Below are positions 16,631 to 24,846 of a stretch of DNA of 64,000 bases, one piece after another. The notes beneath the pieces were generated by a model. The model ran no database searches and was not told the origin of the DNA. It saw nothing but the letters and a program-made list of their open reading frames with translations. The stretch spans positions 1-64,000 of the forward strand of contig CAIYNU010000006.1 in NCBI GenBank assembly GCA_903927615.1. The letters run 5' to 3'. The stretch comes from an uncultured Rhodospirillales bacterium (GTDB lineage Bacteria > Pseudomonadota > Alphaproteobacteria > Azospirillales > Azospirillaceae). A program made the position numbers and the translations under genes. The first letter of the stretch is position 1. The number at the start of each line of letters is the position of its first letter.

Positions 16631-17698
16631 ATGCCCACGAAGACGCCGTCGGACAATGTTCAGGACTATCTGATCGGACCCCAGGCCGCCATTTTCGACG
16701 CCATCGCCTGCATTAACCGGAGTGGCTTGCAGATTGCCCTGGTGGTGGACGACGCCGGGCGGCTGATGGGCACGCTGACCGACGGCGACATTCGCCGGGC
16801 GCTGCTGCGTAACCTGCCGCTGACCCAACCGGTGGTCGATGTCATGACCCGCCACCCGCGTCTGGCGCCGGCCGGCAGCGACGACGCCAAGCTGTTCCGG
16901 ATGATGCAGGCCTTGCAGATTCGCCACCTGCCGCTGGTGGACGAAAACGGCCGGGTGGTGGGCTTGCGGACCCTGGCGGGCCTGCTCCAGACGCCGCGCC
17001 GCCCGAACCGGGTGGTGCTGATGGCGGGGGGGTTGGGCGTCCGTCTGCACCCGCTGACCCGGACGGTTCCCAAACCGATGCTGTCGGTGGGCGGCAAACC
17101 GCTGCTGGAGACCATCCTCGAGACCTTCATCGACTACGGTTTCTGGCGCTTCTCGATTTCGCTCAACTACCTTGCCGAAACCATCGTCGGCCATTTCGGC
17201 GACGGCAGCCGCTGGGGCGTGGAGATCGAGTATCTTCGGGAGCCCGCCCGCATGGGCACCGCCGGCAGCCTGACCTTGCTCGGCGAGCGGCCGGCCGAGC
17301 CTTTCATCGTGATGAACGGCGACATTCTGACTGCGGTCGATTTCGGGCAATTGCTGCAATTCCACCTGGATAACGAGGCCATGGCCACCATGGCGCTCCA
17401 TGAATACAGCCTTCAGGTGCCCTATGGCGTGGTTCAGGTCGAGGATCACCGGTTGGTCGGGATCACCGAAAAGCCGATTCACCACCATTTCATCAATGCC
17501 GGCATCTATGTGCTTGATCCCCAAGTGCTCGACCGGGTGCCGAAAGAGACGCTGTTCGACATGCCGGATCTGTTCCGGCAGTTGATCCTTGAGGGCCGGA
17601 CCACCGTGGCCTTTCCGATCCGGGAATACTGGCTCGACATCGGCCAGCCCCAAGATCTGCAAAAAGACGAGGACGAATTCCCCTCGGTCTTTGCTTGA
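16631..17698 (+). CDS. ptmE: PtmE-like CBS-nucleotidyltransferase (GDP-sugar synthesis for legionaminic acid)
   Basis: A 355-residue protein with two N-terminal CBS domains (about residues 15-120) fused to a sugar-1-phosphate nucleotidyltransferase (about 125-350). The latter has the pyrophosphorylase signature VLMAGGLGVRLHPLTRTVPK with the catalytic Arg and Lys, then FIVMNGDIL and a left-handed end including WLDIGQPQDL. In Campylobacter PtmE makes GDP-glucosamine from glucosamine-1-phosphate and GTP, the first dedicated step towards legionaminic acid. LegB, LegC and LegG homologues in the window support this role. Other sugar nucleotidyltransferases with CBS domains are possible. Confidence 0.75.
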   Translation: MPTKTPSDNVQDYLIGPQAAIFDAIACINRSGLQIALVVDDAGRLMGTLTDGDIRRALLRNLPLTQPVVDVMTRHPRLAPAGSDDAKLFRMMQALQIRHLPLVDENGRVVGLRTLAGLLQTPRRPNRVVLMAGGLGVRLHPLTRTVPKPMLSVGGKPLLETILETFIDYGFWRFSISLNYLAETIVGHFGDGSRWGVEIEYLREPARMGTAGSLTLLGERPAEPFIVMNGDILTAVDFGQLLQFHLDNEAMATMALHEYSLQVPYGVVQVEDHRLVGITEKPIHHHFINAGIYVLDPQVLDRVPKETLFDMPDLFRQLILEGRTTVAFPIREYWLDIGQPQDLQKDEDEFPSVFA

Positions 17699-17788
17699 AA
17701 GTGGCTTGCGCTTGACAGGTCCCTTCGCTTAGGACTCGCCAGACGCCTTCGCTGGGTGGATATCTTTGACGGCCAGGGAGCCCTGATC

Positions 17789-18712
17789 ATGTCCGACATC
17801 CCCGCCACCGCCCTGGTCATCGGCGCCGGTTCCATCGGCAAACGGCACCAGCGGGTGCTGACCGGACTGGGGATGACGGTGGGAATGGTCAGCCGGCACG
17901 GCGGCCCCGGCACCTGGACCGACCTGGACGCCGCTGTTCCGGCCCTCGCCCCCGGTTACGTGGTGGTGGCCACCGAGACCGCCGACCATGGCCGGGTGCT
18001 CGACCGGTTGGCGGCGCTGGACTATCGCGGCCGGGTGCTGGTGGAAAAGCCGCTGTTCGCCGCACCCCGACCGCTGCCCGACCATCGCTTCGCGACGCTG
18101 GCGGTGGGCTACAATCTGCGGTTTCATCCGATCCTGCGGCACCTGGCCGCCCTGCTGACCCGCGAACGGCTGGTGTCGGCCCAGCTCTATGTCGGCCAAT
18201 ATCTGCCGGAATGGCGGCCGGACACCGACTATCGCACCGGCTATTCCAGCCGGGCCGCCGCCGGCGGCGGCGCCTTGCGCGACCTGAGCCACGAGTTGGA
18301 CGTGGCCAACTGGCTGCTGGGACCGTGGCAACGGGTGACGGCGCTCGGGGGCCACTGGAGCGGCCTGGAGATCGACAGCGACGACACCTTTGTCTTGCTG
18401 GGGGCCTTTGCCCGCTGCCCGGCCGCCTCGATCCAGGTCAACTACCTGGATCGCCAGTCCCGGCGCGAACTGGTGATCAACACCAGGGACCACAGTTTTG
18501 CGGCCGACCTGATCGCCGGCACGCTGCGCCAGGACCGCGCGCCGCCGCTGCTGTTCAGCCTGGAACGCGACGAGATGGTGCGGGATTTGCACCGGGCGGT
18601 GCTGGCCGGAGAACCCGGCCCGTGCCATGCCGAGGACGGCCAGCGGGTGATGGCGATGATCGCCGCCGCCGAGCGGGCCGTCCGGGATCAGATGTGGGTG
18701 ACGGCGTCATGA
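17789..18712 (+). CDS. Gfo/Idh/MocA-family oxidoreductase
   Basis: A 307-residue NAD(P)-dependent oxidoreductase. The Rossmann motif is LVIGAGSIGKRHQRVL, and the family's EKP motif is present as LVEKPLF with the expected catalytic lysine. GGGALRDLSHELDVANWLLG fits the C-terminal catalytic domain. The start at 17789 has GGGAG nine bases upstream. It follows the ptmE-like gene by 90 bases and its end overlaps the next gene as ATGA, so it belongs to the glycan operon. Similar oxidoreductases are often next to ptmE in flagellin glycosylation loci; its substrate here is unknown. Confidence 0.75.
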   Translation: MSDIPATALVIGAGSIGKRHQRVLTGLGMTVGMVSRHGGPGTWTDLDAAVPALAPGYVVVATETADHGRVLDRLAALDYRGRVLVEKPLFAAPRPLPDHRFATLAVGYNLRFHPILRHLAALLTRERLVSAQLYVGQYLPEWRPDTDYRTGYSSRAAAGGGALRDLSHELDVANWLLGPWQRVTALGGHWSGLEIDSDDTFVLLGAFARCPAASIQVNYLDRQSRRELVINTRDHSFAADLIAGTLRQDRAPPLLFSLERDEMVRDLHRAVLAGEPGPCHAEDGQRVMAMIAAAERAVRDQMWVTAS

Positions 18713-21700
18713 CGATCGACCGGGCCGACCGTCTTCCGGCCACTCCGACCCCGCTCCGGCGGCTGCGGGGTCTGCTCGCGCGGCTGCGGATTTTGCTGTG
18801 GAGACTGGGGAGTCCGTTCTTTCTCTATTTCAGCCCGCTGTTCGACGCCGGCCTGGTGCTGGGCTCGGGGGGGGCCGTCTCCTGGTGGCGGCGGGGCCTG
18901 GCGGTGGGTCGGTATCTGCGGCAAGGCCGGCGCCGGGGACTTCGGCCGCATCCGCTGTTCGACCCGGTCTGGTATCTCCGGCTGTACCCGGAGATCGCGG
19001 CATCCGGCCTGGAGCCGCTGGTTCATTATCTGAAGGTCGGGGCGGCCCGGGGGCTGCGGCCCCATCCGCTGTTCGACCCGGCCCGGTATCTTCGGACCTG
19101 TCCCGAGGCGGCGGCGGCCGGGCTCAACCCGCTGATCCATTACCTGACCACCGGCGCGGCCCGGGGCGTCCCGCCCCACCCGCTGTTCGATCCGGCCTGG
19201 TATCTCGGCCGGCATCCCGAAGTGGCGGCGGCCGGGCTCAATCCGCTGGTTCATTACCTGGGCACCGGCGCGGCCCAAGGATTTCGGCCGCATCCGCTGT
19301 TCGAGTCCGGCTGGTACCTCGGCCGGCATCCCGAGGTGGCGGCGGCCGGGCTCAACCCGCTGGTCCATTACCTGGACGCCGGCGCCGCCCAAGGGTTCCG
19401 GCCCCACCCGCTGTTCGATCCGGTCTGGTATCTCGGCCGCCAGCCCGAGGCGGCGGCGGCCGGGCTCAACCCGCTGGTCCATTACCTGGACACCGGCGCG
19501 GCCCAAGGCGCCCAACCGCACCCGTTGTTCGATCCGGTCTGGTATCTCGAGCATCATCCCGAAGCCGCCGGGGCCAATCCGCTGGTCCATTACCTGGACA
19601 CCGGCGCGGCCCAAGGCGCCCGGCCGCATCCGCTGTTCGAGTCCGCCTGGTATCTGCGCCAGCATCCCGAGGTGGCGGCGGCCGGGCTCAATCCGTTGGT
19701 TCACTATCTGGACACCGGCCTTGCCCAAGGGTTTTGTCCGCACCCGCTGTTCGATCCGGTCTGGTATCTCGGGCGCTATCCCGAGGTCGCCGCCGCCGGT
19801 TTCGAGCCGCTGGTCCATTACGATGTTCATGGCGCCGCCCAAGGCGCCCAACCGCACCCGCTGTTCGATCCGGTCTGGTATCTCGAGCACCATCCCGAGG
19901 TCGCCGGCGCCAACCCGCTGGTCCATTACCTGGAACAGGGCGCGGCCCGGGGCTTTTCGCCCCACTGGCTGTTCGATCCGGTCTGGTATCTCGGCCGCCA
20001 TCCCGAGACGGCCGGCCAGGAGCCGTTGGCCCATTACCTGGAGGTGGGCGCGGCCCGGGGGTTCCCGCCGCACCCGCTGTTCGACCCGGCCTGGTATCGC
20101 CGCCGCCATCCCGAGGCGGCCGGCCGGGAGCCGCTGACCCATTACCTGGAGGTGGGCGCGGCCCGGGGATACCCGCCGCACCCGCTGTTCGACCCGGCCT
20201 GGTACCGGGAGCGGTATCCGGAGACCGGGGCCGCCGGTCATCTCCCGTTGCGGCATTACCTGGAGCATGGCGCCCGTGAGGGGCGCTGGCCCAACCCGGT
20301 GTTCGACGGCGCCTTCTATGGGCGCAACCATCCCGGTGTGACCAACCCGCTGATCGATTACCTGGAAACCGGAGCGCCGCCCCATCCGCTGTTCGACCCG
20401 GCTTTTTACCGGCACCGCTATCCCGAGGCGGTGGCCGACGGCACCGACCCGTTGGCGGCCTATCTGGCGGCGCTGGCGGCCGGGGAGGACCGGGACCCCT
20501 TTGCAATTCCGTCGGCTCTCCGCCCCTTGAAGGCCCTGCTGCTGGCCGAAAACCTGGCGGATCTGGAGCCGCCGCCCACCGCCAATCCGTTCCGGCGGCT
20601 GCTGGCCGACCTGGCCGGCCTCGAAACCCCGGCGGCCTGGCCCGCGGCGGCTTGGTACACCGAGCAGGCGCCCGAGGTCTCGATCCTGATCATCAACTTC
20701 AACAACGCCGCGTTGACCCGGGTGTGTCTCCAGGCGCTGTGGGCCTTCACCACCGGCCGGTCCTACGAGATCATCGTCCTCGACAACGGCAGCCGGGACG
20801 ACGACGTGGCGGCCCTGGCGGCGTTCCCCGGCCGCTACCGGCTGGTGCGGACGCCGGTCAACCGCTTCTTCGGCGAGGGCAACAACCTGGCCCTGGAGGC
20901 GTCCCGGGGCCGGTTCGTGGTGTTCCTGAACAACGACGCCCTGGTGACGCCGGGCTGGCTGGAACCGCTGCTGGCGACCCTGGAGGACGATCCCGAGACG
21001 GCGGCGGTGGGGCCGCAACTGCTCTATCTCAGCGGCCGGCTGCAAGAGGCCGGCGCCCTGGTCGATCCCGCCACCGGCGAGCCGGCTCGCCTCGGCTGGG
21101 GCGGCCGGGCCGACGATCCGGCCTTCGGCAGCCCCCGGGTGGTGGATTACGCTTCGGCGGCGGCGCTGGTTTGCCGGCGTTCGGCCCTCGAGGCGGTCGG
21201 CGGCTTCGACTGGTGCTGGGAACCGCTCTACTTCGAGGATGTCGACCTCTGTCTCCGGCTCAGCCAAGCCGGCGGGCGCATCCGCTATTGCCCCGGAAGC
21301 CATCTCTACCACATCGAAAACGCCTCGACCCGGCGCCTGGACCGCAGCCGGGAAATCGACCGCATGGTCGCGGTCAACCGCCTGAAGTTCCTCGACCGCT
21401 GGCATCCGCCGGCCGGGGCCGCGGGCGCCGATGCCGTCACGGTGCCGGCTCTGGCACCGGCCCTGGCTTCGCCCCGGCCGGTGCTGGCGATCCTGGCCGA
21501 TTTTCCCTGGCGCCCCAGCCGGCGGATGCGTTGCGCCCTCGACCTCGCCGCCGCCGCCGTTGCCGCCGGTTTCGAGGTTTGCCTGCTGACCCCGGAACCC
21601 TGGAGCCGCCTGCGCCTGATCCAGATGATGACCGCCCTGGGCTTGCCCGCGGTCCCGGTACGGGTGACGACACTGGCCGAAATCCGCACCGCGCCCCCCG

Positions 21701-22374
21701 AGCTGTTCGTGGCCTTCGGCCCGGCGCCGGCCCTCGGGCGACGCAACCTGCTGGTCCACATCGGCCTTGATCAGGCCCCGCCGGGGCTTCCGGACGGCTT
21801 CCAGGGGCTTCCGGTCCCCCTGATCTCGCGCTATGGCCATGCCTTCACCGCCATCAAGCAACCGCTGATCGTGGCGGTCGGCCGCTTCGCCCCGGGCACC
21901 GGCCAGGACGAACGGGTCCGCCAGTTCCGCACCGGCCTCGAGCGCGGGCTGCTGCCCGCCGCGACCACGCTGGCCCTGGCCGGCCTGGTCGCCCCCACCC
22001 GCGAAGACCGCGCCGTGTTCGAGCAGGTCCAGGACCTGGCCCGGGATTTGCCGGTCCGGCTGTATCCCAACGCCAGCCACCGCCGGTTATCGGCGCTCTA
22101 CCACGACGCCGCCTTGGCCTGGCCGACCGCGCCGTCCCAAACCCTGACCCTGCTGGAAGCGATGTCGGCGGGCGCGGTGCCGCTGGCGGCGGCCGGCTCG
22201 GCCGCGACGGCGCTGAGCGAGCCCGGAGTCTCGGGCTTCGTCTGGGCCGACGCCGGGACGTTGCTGGAGATCAGCGGCCGGTTGCTGGCCGAAATCGGGA
22301 CCCCCGCCGGCGAAGCCCGGGCCCGGGCGGCCCGGGAGCGAGGCAAACCGCCCGCGTTCTCTGTTCCGTTCTGA
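18709..22374 (+). CDS. Large glycosyltransferase: fourteen 36-38-residue repeats, GT2 domain and a C-terminal GT-like domain
   Basis: A 1221-residue protein. After a basic, partly hydrophobic start, residues 77 to about 600 hold fourteen repeats of the type HPLFDPVWYLGRHPEVA then NPLVHYL. A GT2 domain follows at about 656-890: VSILIINFNNAALTRVCLQA, IIVLDNGSRDDD, FLNNDALVTPGW and FEDVDLCLRLSQ carry the donor, metal and base residues. Residues 925-1221 resemble a degenerate GT4 half (ALYHDAALAWP, TLLEAMSAG). These repeats occur in other alphaproteobacterial glycosyltransferases and may bind the acceptor glycan or a partner. The ATG at 18709 overlaps the upstream stop. Confidence 0.8.
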   Translation: MTIDRADRLPATPTPLRRLRGLLARLRILLWRLGSPFFLYFSPLFDAGLVLGSGGAVSWWRRGLAVGRYLRQGRRRGLRPHPLFDPVWYLRLYPEIAASGLEPLVHYLKVGAARGLRPHPLFDPARYLRTCPEAAAAGLNPLIHYLTTGAARGVPPHPLFDPAWYLGRHPEVAAAGLNPLVHYLGTGAAQGFRPHPLFESGWYLGRHPEVAAAGLNPLVHYLDAGAAQGFRPHPLFDPVWYLGRQPEAAAAGLNPLVHYLDTGAAQGAQPHPLFDPVWYLEHHPEAAGANPLVHYLDTGAAQGARPHPLFESAWYLRQHPEVAAAGLNPLVHYLDTGLAQGFCPHPLFDPVWYLGRYPEVAAAGFEPLVHYDVHGAAQGAQPHPLFDPVWYLEHHPEVAGANPLVHYLEQGAARGFSPHWLFDPVWYLGRHPETAGQEPLAHYLEVGAARGFPPHPLFDPAWYRRRHPEAAGREPLTHYLEVGAARGYPPHPLFDPAWYRERYPETGAAGHLPLRHYLEHGAREGRWPNPVFDGAFYGRNHPGVTNPLIDYLETGAPPHPLFDPAFYRHRYPEAVADGTDPLAAYLAALAAGEDRDPFAIPSALRPLKALLLAENLADLEPPPTANPFRRLLADLAGLETPAAWPAAAWYTEQAPEVSILIINFNNAALTRVCLQALWAFTTGRSYEIIVLDNGSRDDDVAALAAFPGRYRLVRTPVNRFFGEGNNLALEASRGRFVVFLNNDALVTPGWLEPLLATLEDDPETAAVGPQLLYLSGRLQEAGALVDPATGEPARLGWGGRADDPAFGSPRVVDYASAAALVCRRSALEAVGGFDWCWEPLYFEDVDLCLRLSQAGGRIRYCPGSHLYHIENASTRRLDRSREIDRMVAVNRLKFLDRWHPPAGAAGADAVTVPALAPALASPRPVLAILADFPWRPSRRMRCALDLAAAAVAAGFEVCLLTPEPWSRLRLIQMMTALGLPAVPVRVTTLAEIRTAPPELFVAFGPAPALGRRNLLVHIGLDQAPPGLPDGFQGLPVPLISRYGHAFTAIKQPLIVAVGRFAPGTGQDERVRQFRTGLERGLLPAATTLALAGLVAPTREDRAVFEQVQDLARDLPVRLYPNASHRRLSALYHDAALAWPTAPSQTLTLLEAMSAGAVPLAAAGSAATALSEPGVSGFVWADAGTLLEISGRLLAEIGTPAGEARARAARERGKPPAFSVPF
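18937..20500 (+). repeat. Fourteen tandem coding repeats of 93-120 bp, most 108 or 114 bp
   Basis: Units of 36 or 38 codons, each beginning near a GPHPLFDP-like segment. Units 3-9 are the most alike in DNA (for example CATCCCGAGGTGGCGGCGGC recurs), which points to recent expansion by unequal crossing over. Units 12-14 are diverged and shorter or longer. Copy number may vary between strains. Confidence 0.85.
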
Positions 22375-22400
22375 CCGGCGCCGCCATCTGGTCCGGAAGC

Positions 22401-22424
22401 GCGGGCGTCTCGCCCGCCCCTTTT
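22401..22424 (+). terminator. Possible intrinsic terminator / REP-like hairpin
   Basis: GCGGGCG, a TCT loop, CGCCCGC, then CCC and TTTT. It lies 27 bases after the stop of the large glycosyltransferase. The stem followed by T residues fits an intrinsic terminator, although this type of palindrome is also a common repetitive element. The remaining bases to 22527 hold a second GC-rich dyad and no gene. Confidence 0.4.
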
Positions 22425-22527
22425 GCGGCCGGGACGGCCGCGGTCCAGACACTGCAACCTGTTCGGAAGCCGCTCTAGGAACGTCATCCCATGGGCGGCC
22501 CTCATTCCAAAACCCGAACGTCCTTCG

Positions 22528-23757
22528 TCAATCCCACAGCCCCGCCAGGGCGCCCAGGACCCGGGTCATGCGCTCGCGCCAGGTGTGGCGGGCGGGGTAT
22601 TCGGCCAGACCGCGGGACCGGAGCGCGTCGATCCGGTCGGGGTCTTCGCACAGCGCGCCCAGTTGGTCATTGAGCCGGGACAGGGCGTGGGGCAGCGGGA
22701 CCATGCCCAGTCCGCGCTCCAGATCGTCGGCCAGGAACGAACTGGCTTCGGTGACGGCCACGGTTCCGCGGCTCAAGCCGTAAAACAGGCGCTCGTGGGC
22801 GCCCCGGCCGTAGGTCCAGCGGCTGTTGATCAGGATTTTGGCGTCGGCCATGGCGCGCAGGGATTGCGGAAACGGCGATGGGCCGCGCATGTCGTGGTGC
22901 GCCAGGGCCGGAATCGGGTCGGCGCCCAGAATGACCACCCGCCGGTCGGTGATGGCGCGCAACACCTCGAAGCGGCGCACTTGGGTGGCGCGCTGGTCCA
23001 GGGCCGCCACCAGATCGGCCACGGCCGCCGGGGCCGGGTCCAGTCCCCGACGCTCGAACACCCCGGCAATCGCCTGGTAAACCTCAAGGCCGCCGTCAAG
23101 CACCGCGTCGAAGGCCTCGGACAGGGCCGCCCGCCGCAGCCGGTTGCCGCCGGCGACCTGCTCCAGCCAAGCCGCCGCCGGCCCCGGCTCCACCACGCCG
23201 CCGACGAACAGCAGATCAATGGCACGGTCCCGGGCTTCGCGCTGTTCGGCCAGGGGCTCGGGACCGCCATGGGGGCAAAATACCCGCGCCCGGGGCCGGA
23301 AGCCGGCCCGGTCGAAAAAGGCCAGATGCCCCTCGTCCACCAGGCCGATCAGCGCCTGCTCGGGCGCCCGGGTCAGCGCCTCGAACTGCACCGCCGGATG
23401 ATCGACCACCAGCGCCACCAGCGGCAGCTTCCAGGCGTCATGGATGGTCAGCGGTCGTCCCTGCGGGTCCCGGCCCAGCAACAGCGCGTCCTTGGCGTTG
23501 CAGTTGAGCACGAACCCCCGCAGGCCGCCGGTCTTCAACTGAAGCACCAGGGCCTGCATCAGGGCCGGATTGGGGTAATCCGAGGCATGCAGCAAGGTTC
23601 GGGTCGGGACGCCCAGGGCGTTGAGAGCGGCGCCGATATCGGCCAGGAAGGCGTCGAAGCTGGACGTTGGCGTAACCGTAGCCGTTACGACACACTGGAG
23701 GTCGGTGTTTTTCAAGCCCCTTCCCTCCCCTGGCTTCCGGCGATTCTCGTGGGCCAC
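22528..23757 (-). CDS. CgeB-like glycosyltransferase (Glyco_trans_1_2 type)
   Basis: About 409 residues. The C-terminal part has the CgeB/Glyco_trans_1_2 pattern: AKILINSRWTYGRGAHERLF, YGLSRGTVAVTEASSFLADD and a closing Trp-Arg-Glu-Arg helix. The N-terminal part is a divergent Rossmann-like domain (LVALVVDHPAVQFEALTRA). The start is uncertain: GTG at 23757 gives the full frame, but a TTG at 23715 has a GGGAGG-like site upstream and would remove 14 residues. It converges on the large glycosyltransferase and is followed upstream by a family A repeat. Confidence 0.65.
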   Translation of the reverse strand: MAHENRRKPGEGRGLKNTDLQCVVTATVTPTSSFDAFLADIGAALNALGVPTRTLLHASDYPNPALMQALVLQLKTGGLRGFVLNCNAKDALLLGRDPQGRPLTIHDAWKLPLVALVVDHPAVQFEALTRAPEQALIGLVDEGHLAFFDRAGFRPRARVFCPHGGPEPLAEQREARDRAIDLLFVGGVVEPGPAAAWLEQVAGGNRLRRAALSEAFDAVLDGGLEVYQAIAGVFERRGLDPAPAAVADLVAALDQRATQVRRFEVLRAITDRRVVILGADPIPALAHHDMRGPSPFPQSLRAMADAKILINSRWTYGRGAHERLFYGLSRGTVAVTEASSFLADDLERGLGMVPLPHALSRLNDQLGALCEDPDRIDALRSRGLAEYPARHTWRERMTRVLGALAGLWD

Positions 23758-23785
23758 GTCAGCGAAATTGCACGGTAAAAGTCAT

Positions 23786-23931
23786 GGTTTCCAAAGGCCG
23801 TCGGCCTTTGGTGGGTCCAGGGCAACGCCCTGGTCGCCGAAGGCATTTTGTAGGGGCTTGGCCCCTACGACCCCACCAAAGGCCGTCGGCCTTTGGAAAC
23901 CGTTACCCTAGCAATTTTGCTGACACGACAC
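23786..23931. repeat. Composite palindromic repeat, family A copy 2
   Basis: Bases 23814-23931 match 9664-9781 with only a few differences. Here an extra inverted copy of the CCAAAGGCCG/CGGCCTTTGG dyad precedes it at 23788-23812, so the element starts and ends with the same palindrome. It ends one base before the stop of the leftward GT2 gene at 23933, just as copy 1 lies next to a gene end. Confidence 0.8.
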
Positions 23932-23932
23932 A

Positions 23933-24841
23933 CTAGCACAGCCCTCCCGTCAGCCGGTAAATCCCCTCGCGGATGAACCAAGCCGGCCAGCCCGGCAGGA
24001 AATCCCGGGCATCCCAAAAGGTCTCGCGAAACTCAGGCCAGGTCTTTTTACCGGCCTGTTGGCTCAACCGGCGCACGGTTTCCACCGAGAACCAGCGGCA
24101 GGCCATGCGGCGCAGCGGCTCGGGACTGTCCGGGCGGGTCATGTAGCCGCGCGCCATGGCCCGATACTCGTCGTGCAGACGGCGGTTCTGGCGGACATTG
24201 GCATTGAGAGTCAGCGAACCGGCATGCAACCGGTATTGGTAGACCGTCCGTTCCAGCGGCACCGTGCGCATGCCGAGAATCATGGCCCGAATCAGAAAGT
24301 CCCGGTCGGCGGCCAGCCGGTAGCGCAGGTCATACAAGCCGGCGTGCCGGTACCAGCTACGCCGGAAGAACCGGGCGTTGGTGATCGGCACGCCCAAGGT
24401 CACGGCGTGCCAGTCCAGGCGCTTGATCCGCTCGCTCCGATAGGTTCTGACCCGGGAAGTCGCCCCGTCGGGCAACAGGCGCACCACCTCGGCGCCGCCG
24501 CACACGGAAACGGCGGTGCGGTCCCGGGTAAAGCCCTCGGCCACCGCCGCCAGTGCCCCGGGCAACAGCAGATCGTCGCTGTTGACGTGGCCGATGATCT
24601 CGCCCGAGGCCCGGCGAATCCCCTTGTTGATGGCGTCGTAAAGGCCCCGGTCGGGCTCGCTGATCCATTGGATGCCGGGCGTGCGGCGCAGAATGTCGAC
24701 GGTGCCGTCGGTGGAACCGCCGTCCACGACAATGTGCTCGACCTCGGGATAGCCCTGCTTGGAGACGCTGGCGAGGGCGTCGGCGATCATGTTCGCCCGG
24801 TTGAGCACCGGTGTGATGATGGTGATGCGCGGCGGAGCCAC
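23933..24841 (-). CDS. Glycosyltransferase family 2
   Basis: About 302 residues of GT-A glycosyltransferase. ITIITPVLNRANMIADALAS, VVDGGSTDGTVDIL, YDAINKGIRRASGEIIGHVN with SDD, and LRYRLAADRDFLIRAMI are the expected motifs. GTG at 24841 is preferred because AAGGAG lies eight bases upstream; the GTG at 24850 overlaps the legG stop as GTGA but touches that site. It follows legG on the same strand. The C-terminal part (PEFRETFWDARDFLPGWPAW) resembles enzymes of O-antigen-like clusters. Confidence 0.8.
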   Translation of the reverse strand: MAPPRITIITPVLNRANMIADALASVSKQGYPEVEHIVVDGGSTDGTVDILRRTPGIQWISEPDRGLYDAINKGIRRASGEIIGHVNSDDLLLPGALAAVAEGFTRDRTAVSVCGGAEVVRLLPDGATSRVRTYRSERIKRLDWHAVTLGVPITNARFFRRSWYRHAGLYDLRYRLAADRDFLIRAMILGMRTVPLERTVYQYRLHAGSLTLNANVRQNRRLHDEYRAMARGYMTRPDSPEPLRRMACRWFSVETVRRLSQQAGKKTWPEFRETFWDARDFLPGWPAWFIREGIYRLTGGLC

Positions 24842-24846
24842 GGGAA

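Noticed and set aside
18937-20500. Regularly spaced repeats that could be mistaken for a CRISPR array or satellite DNA
   Set aside because: Units are 93-120 bases, in frame, and encode a conserved 36-38-residue motif; there are no short identical repeats with unique spacers.
18688-22080. Very long minus-strand open frame (over 1100 codons) opposite the repeat-containing glycosyltransferase
   Set aside because: It is the antisense shadow of a GC-rich, repeat-rich gene. The plus-strand product has clear GT2 motifs and repeats; the minus-strand product has none.
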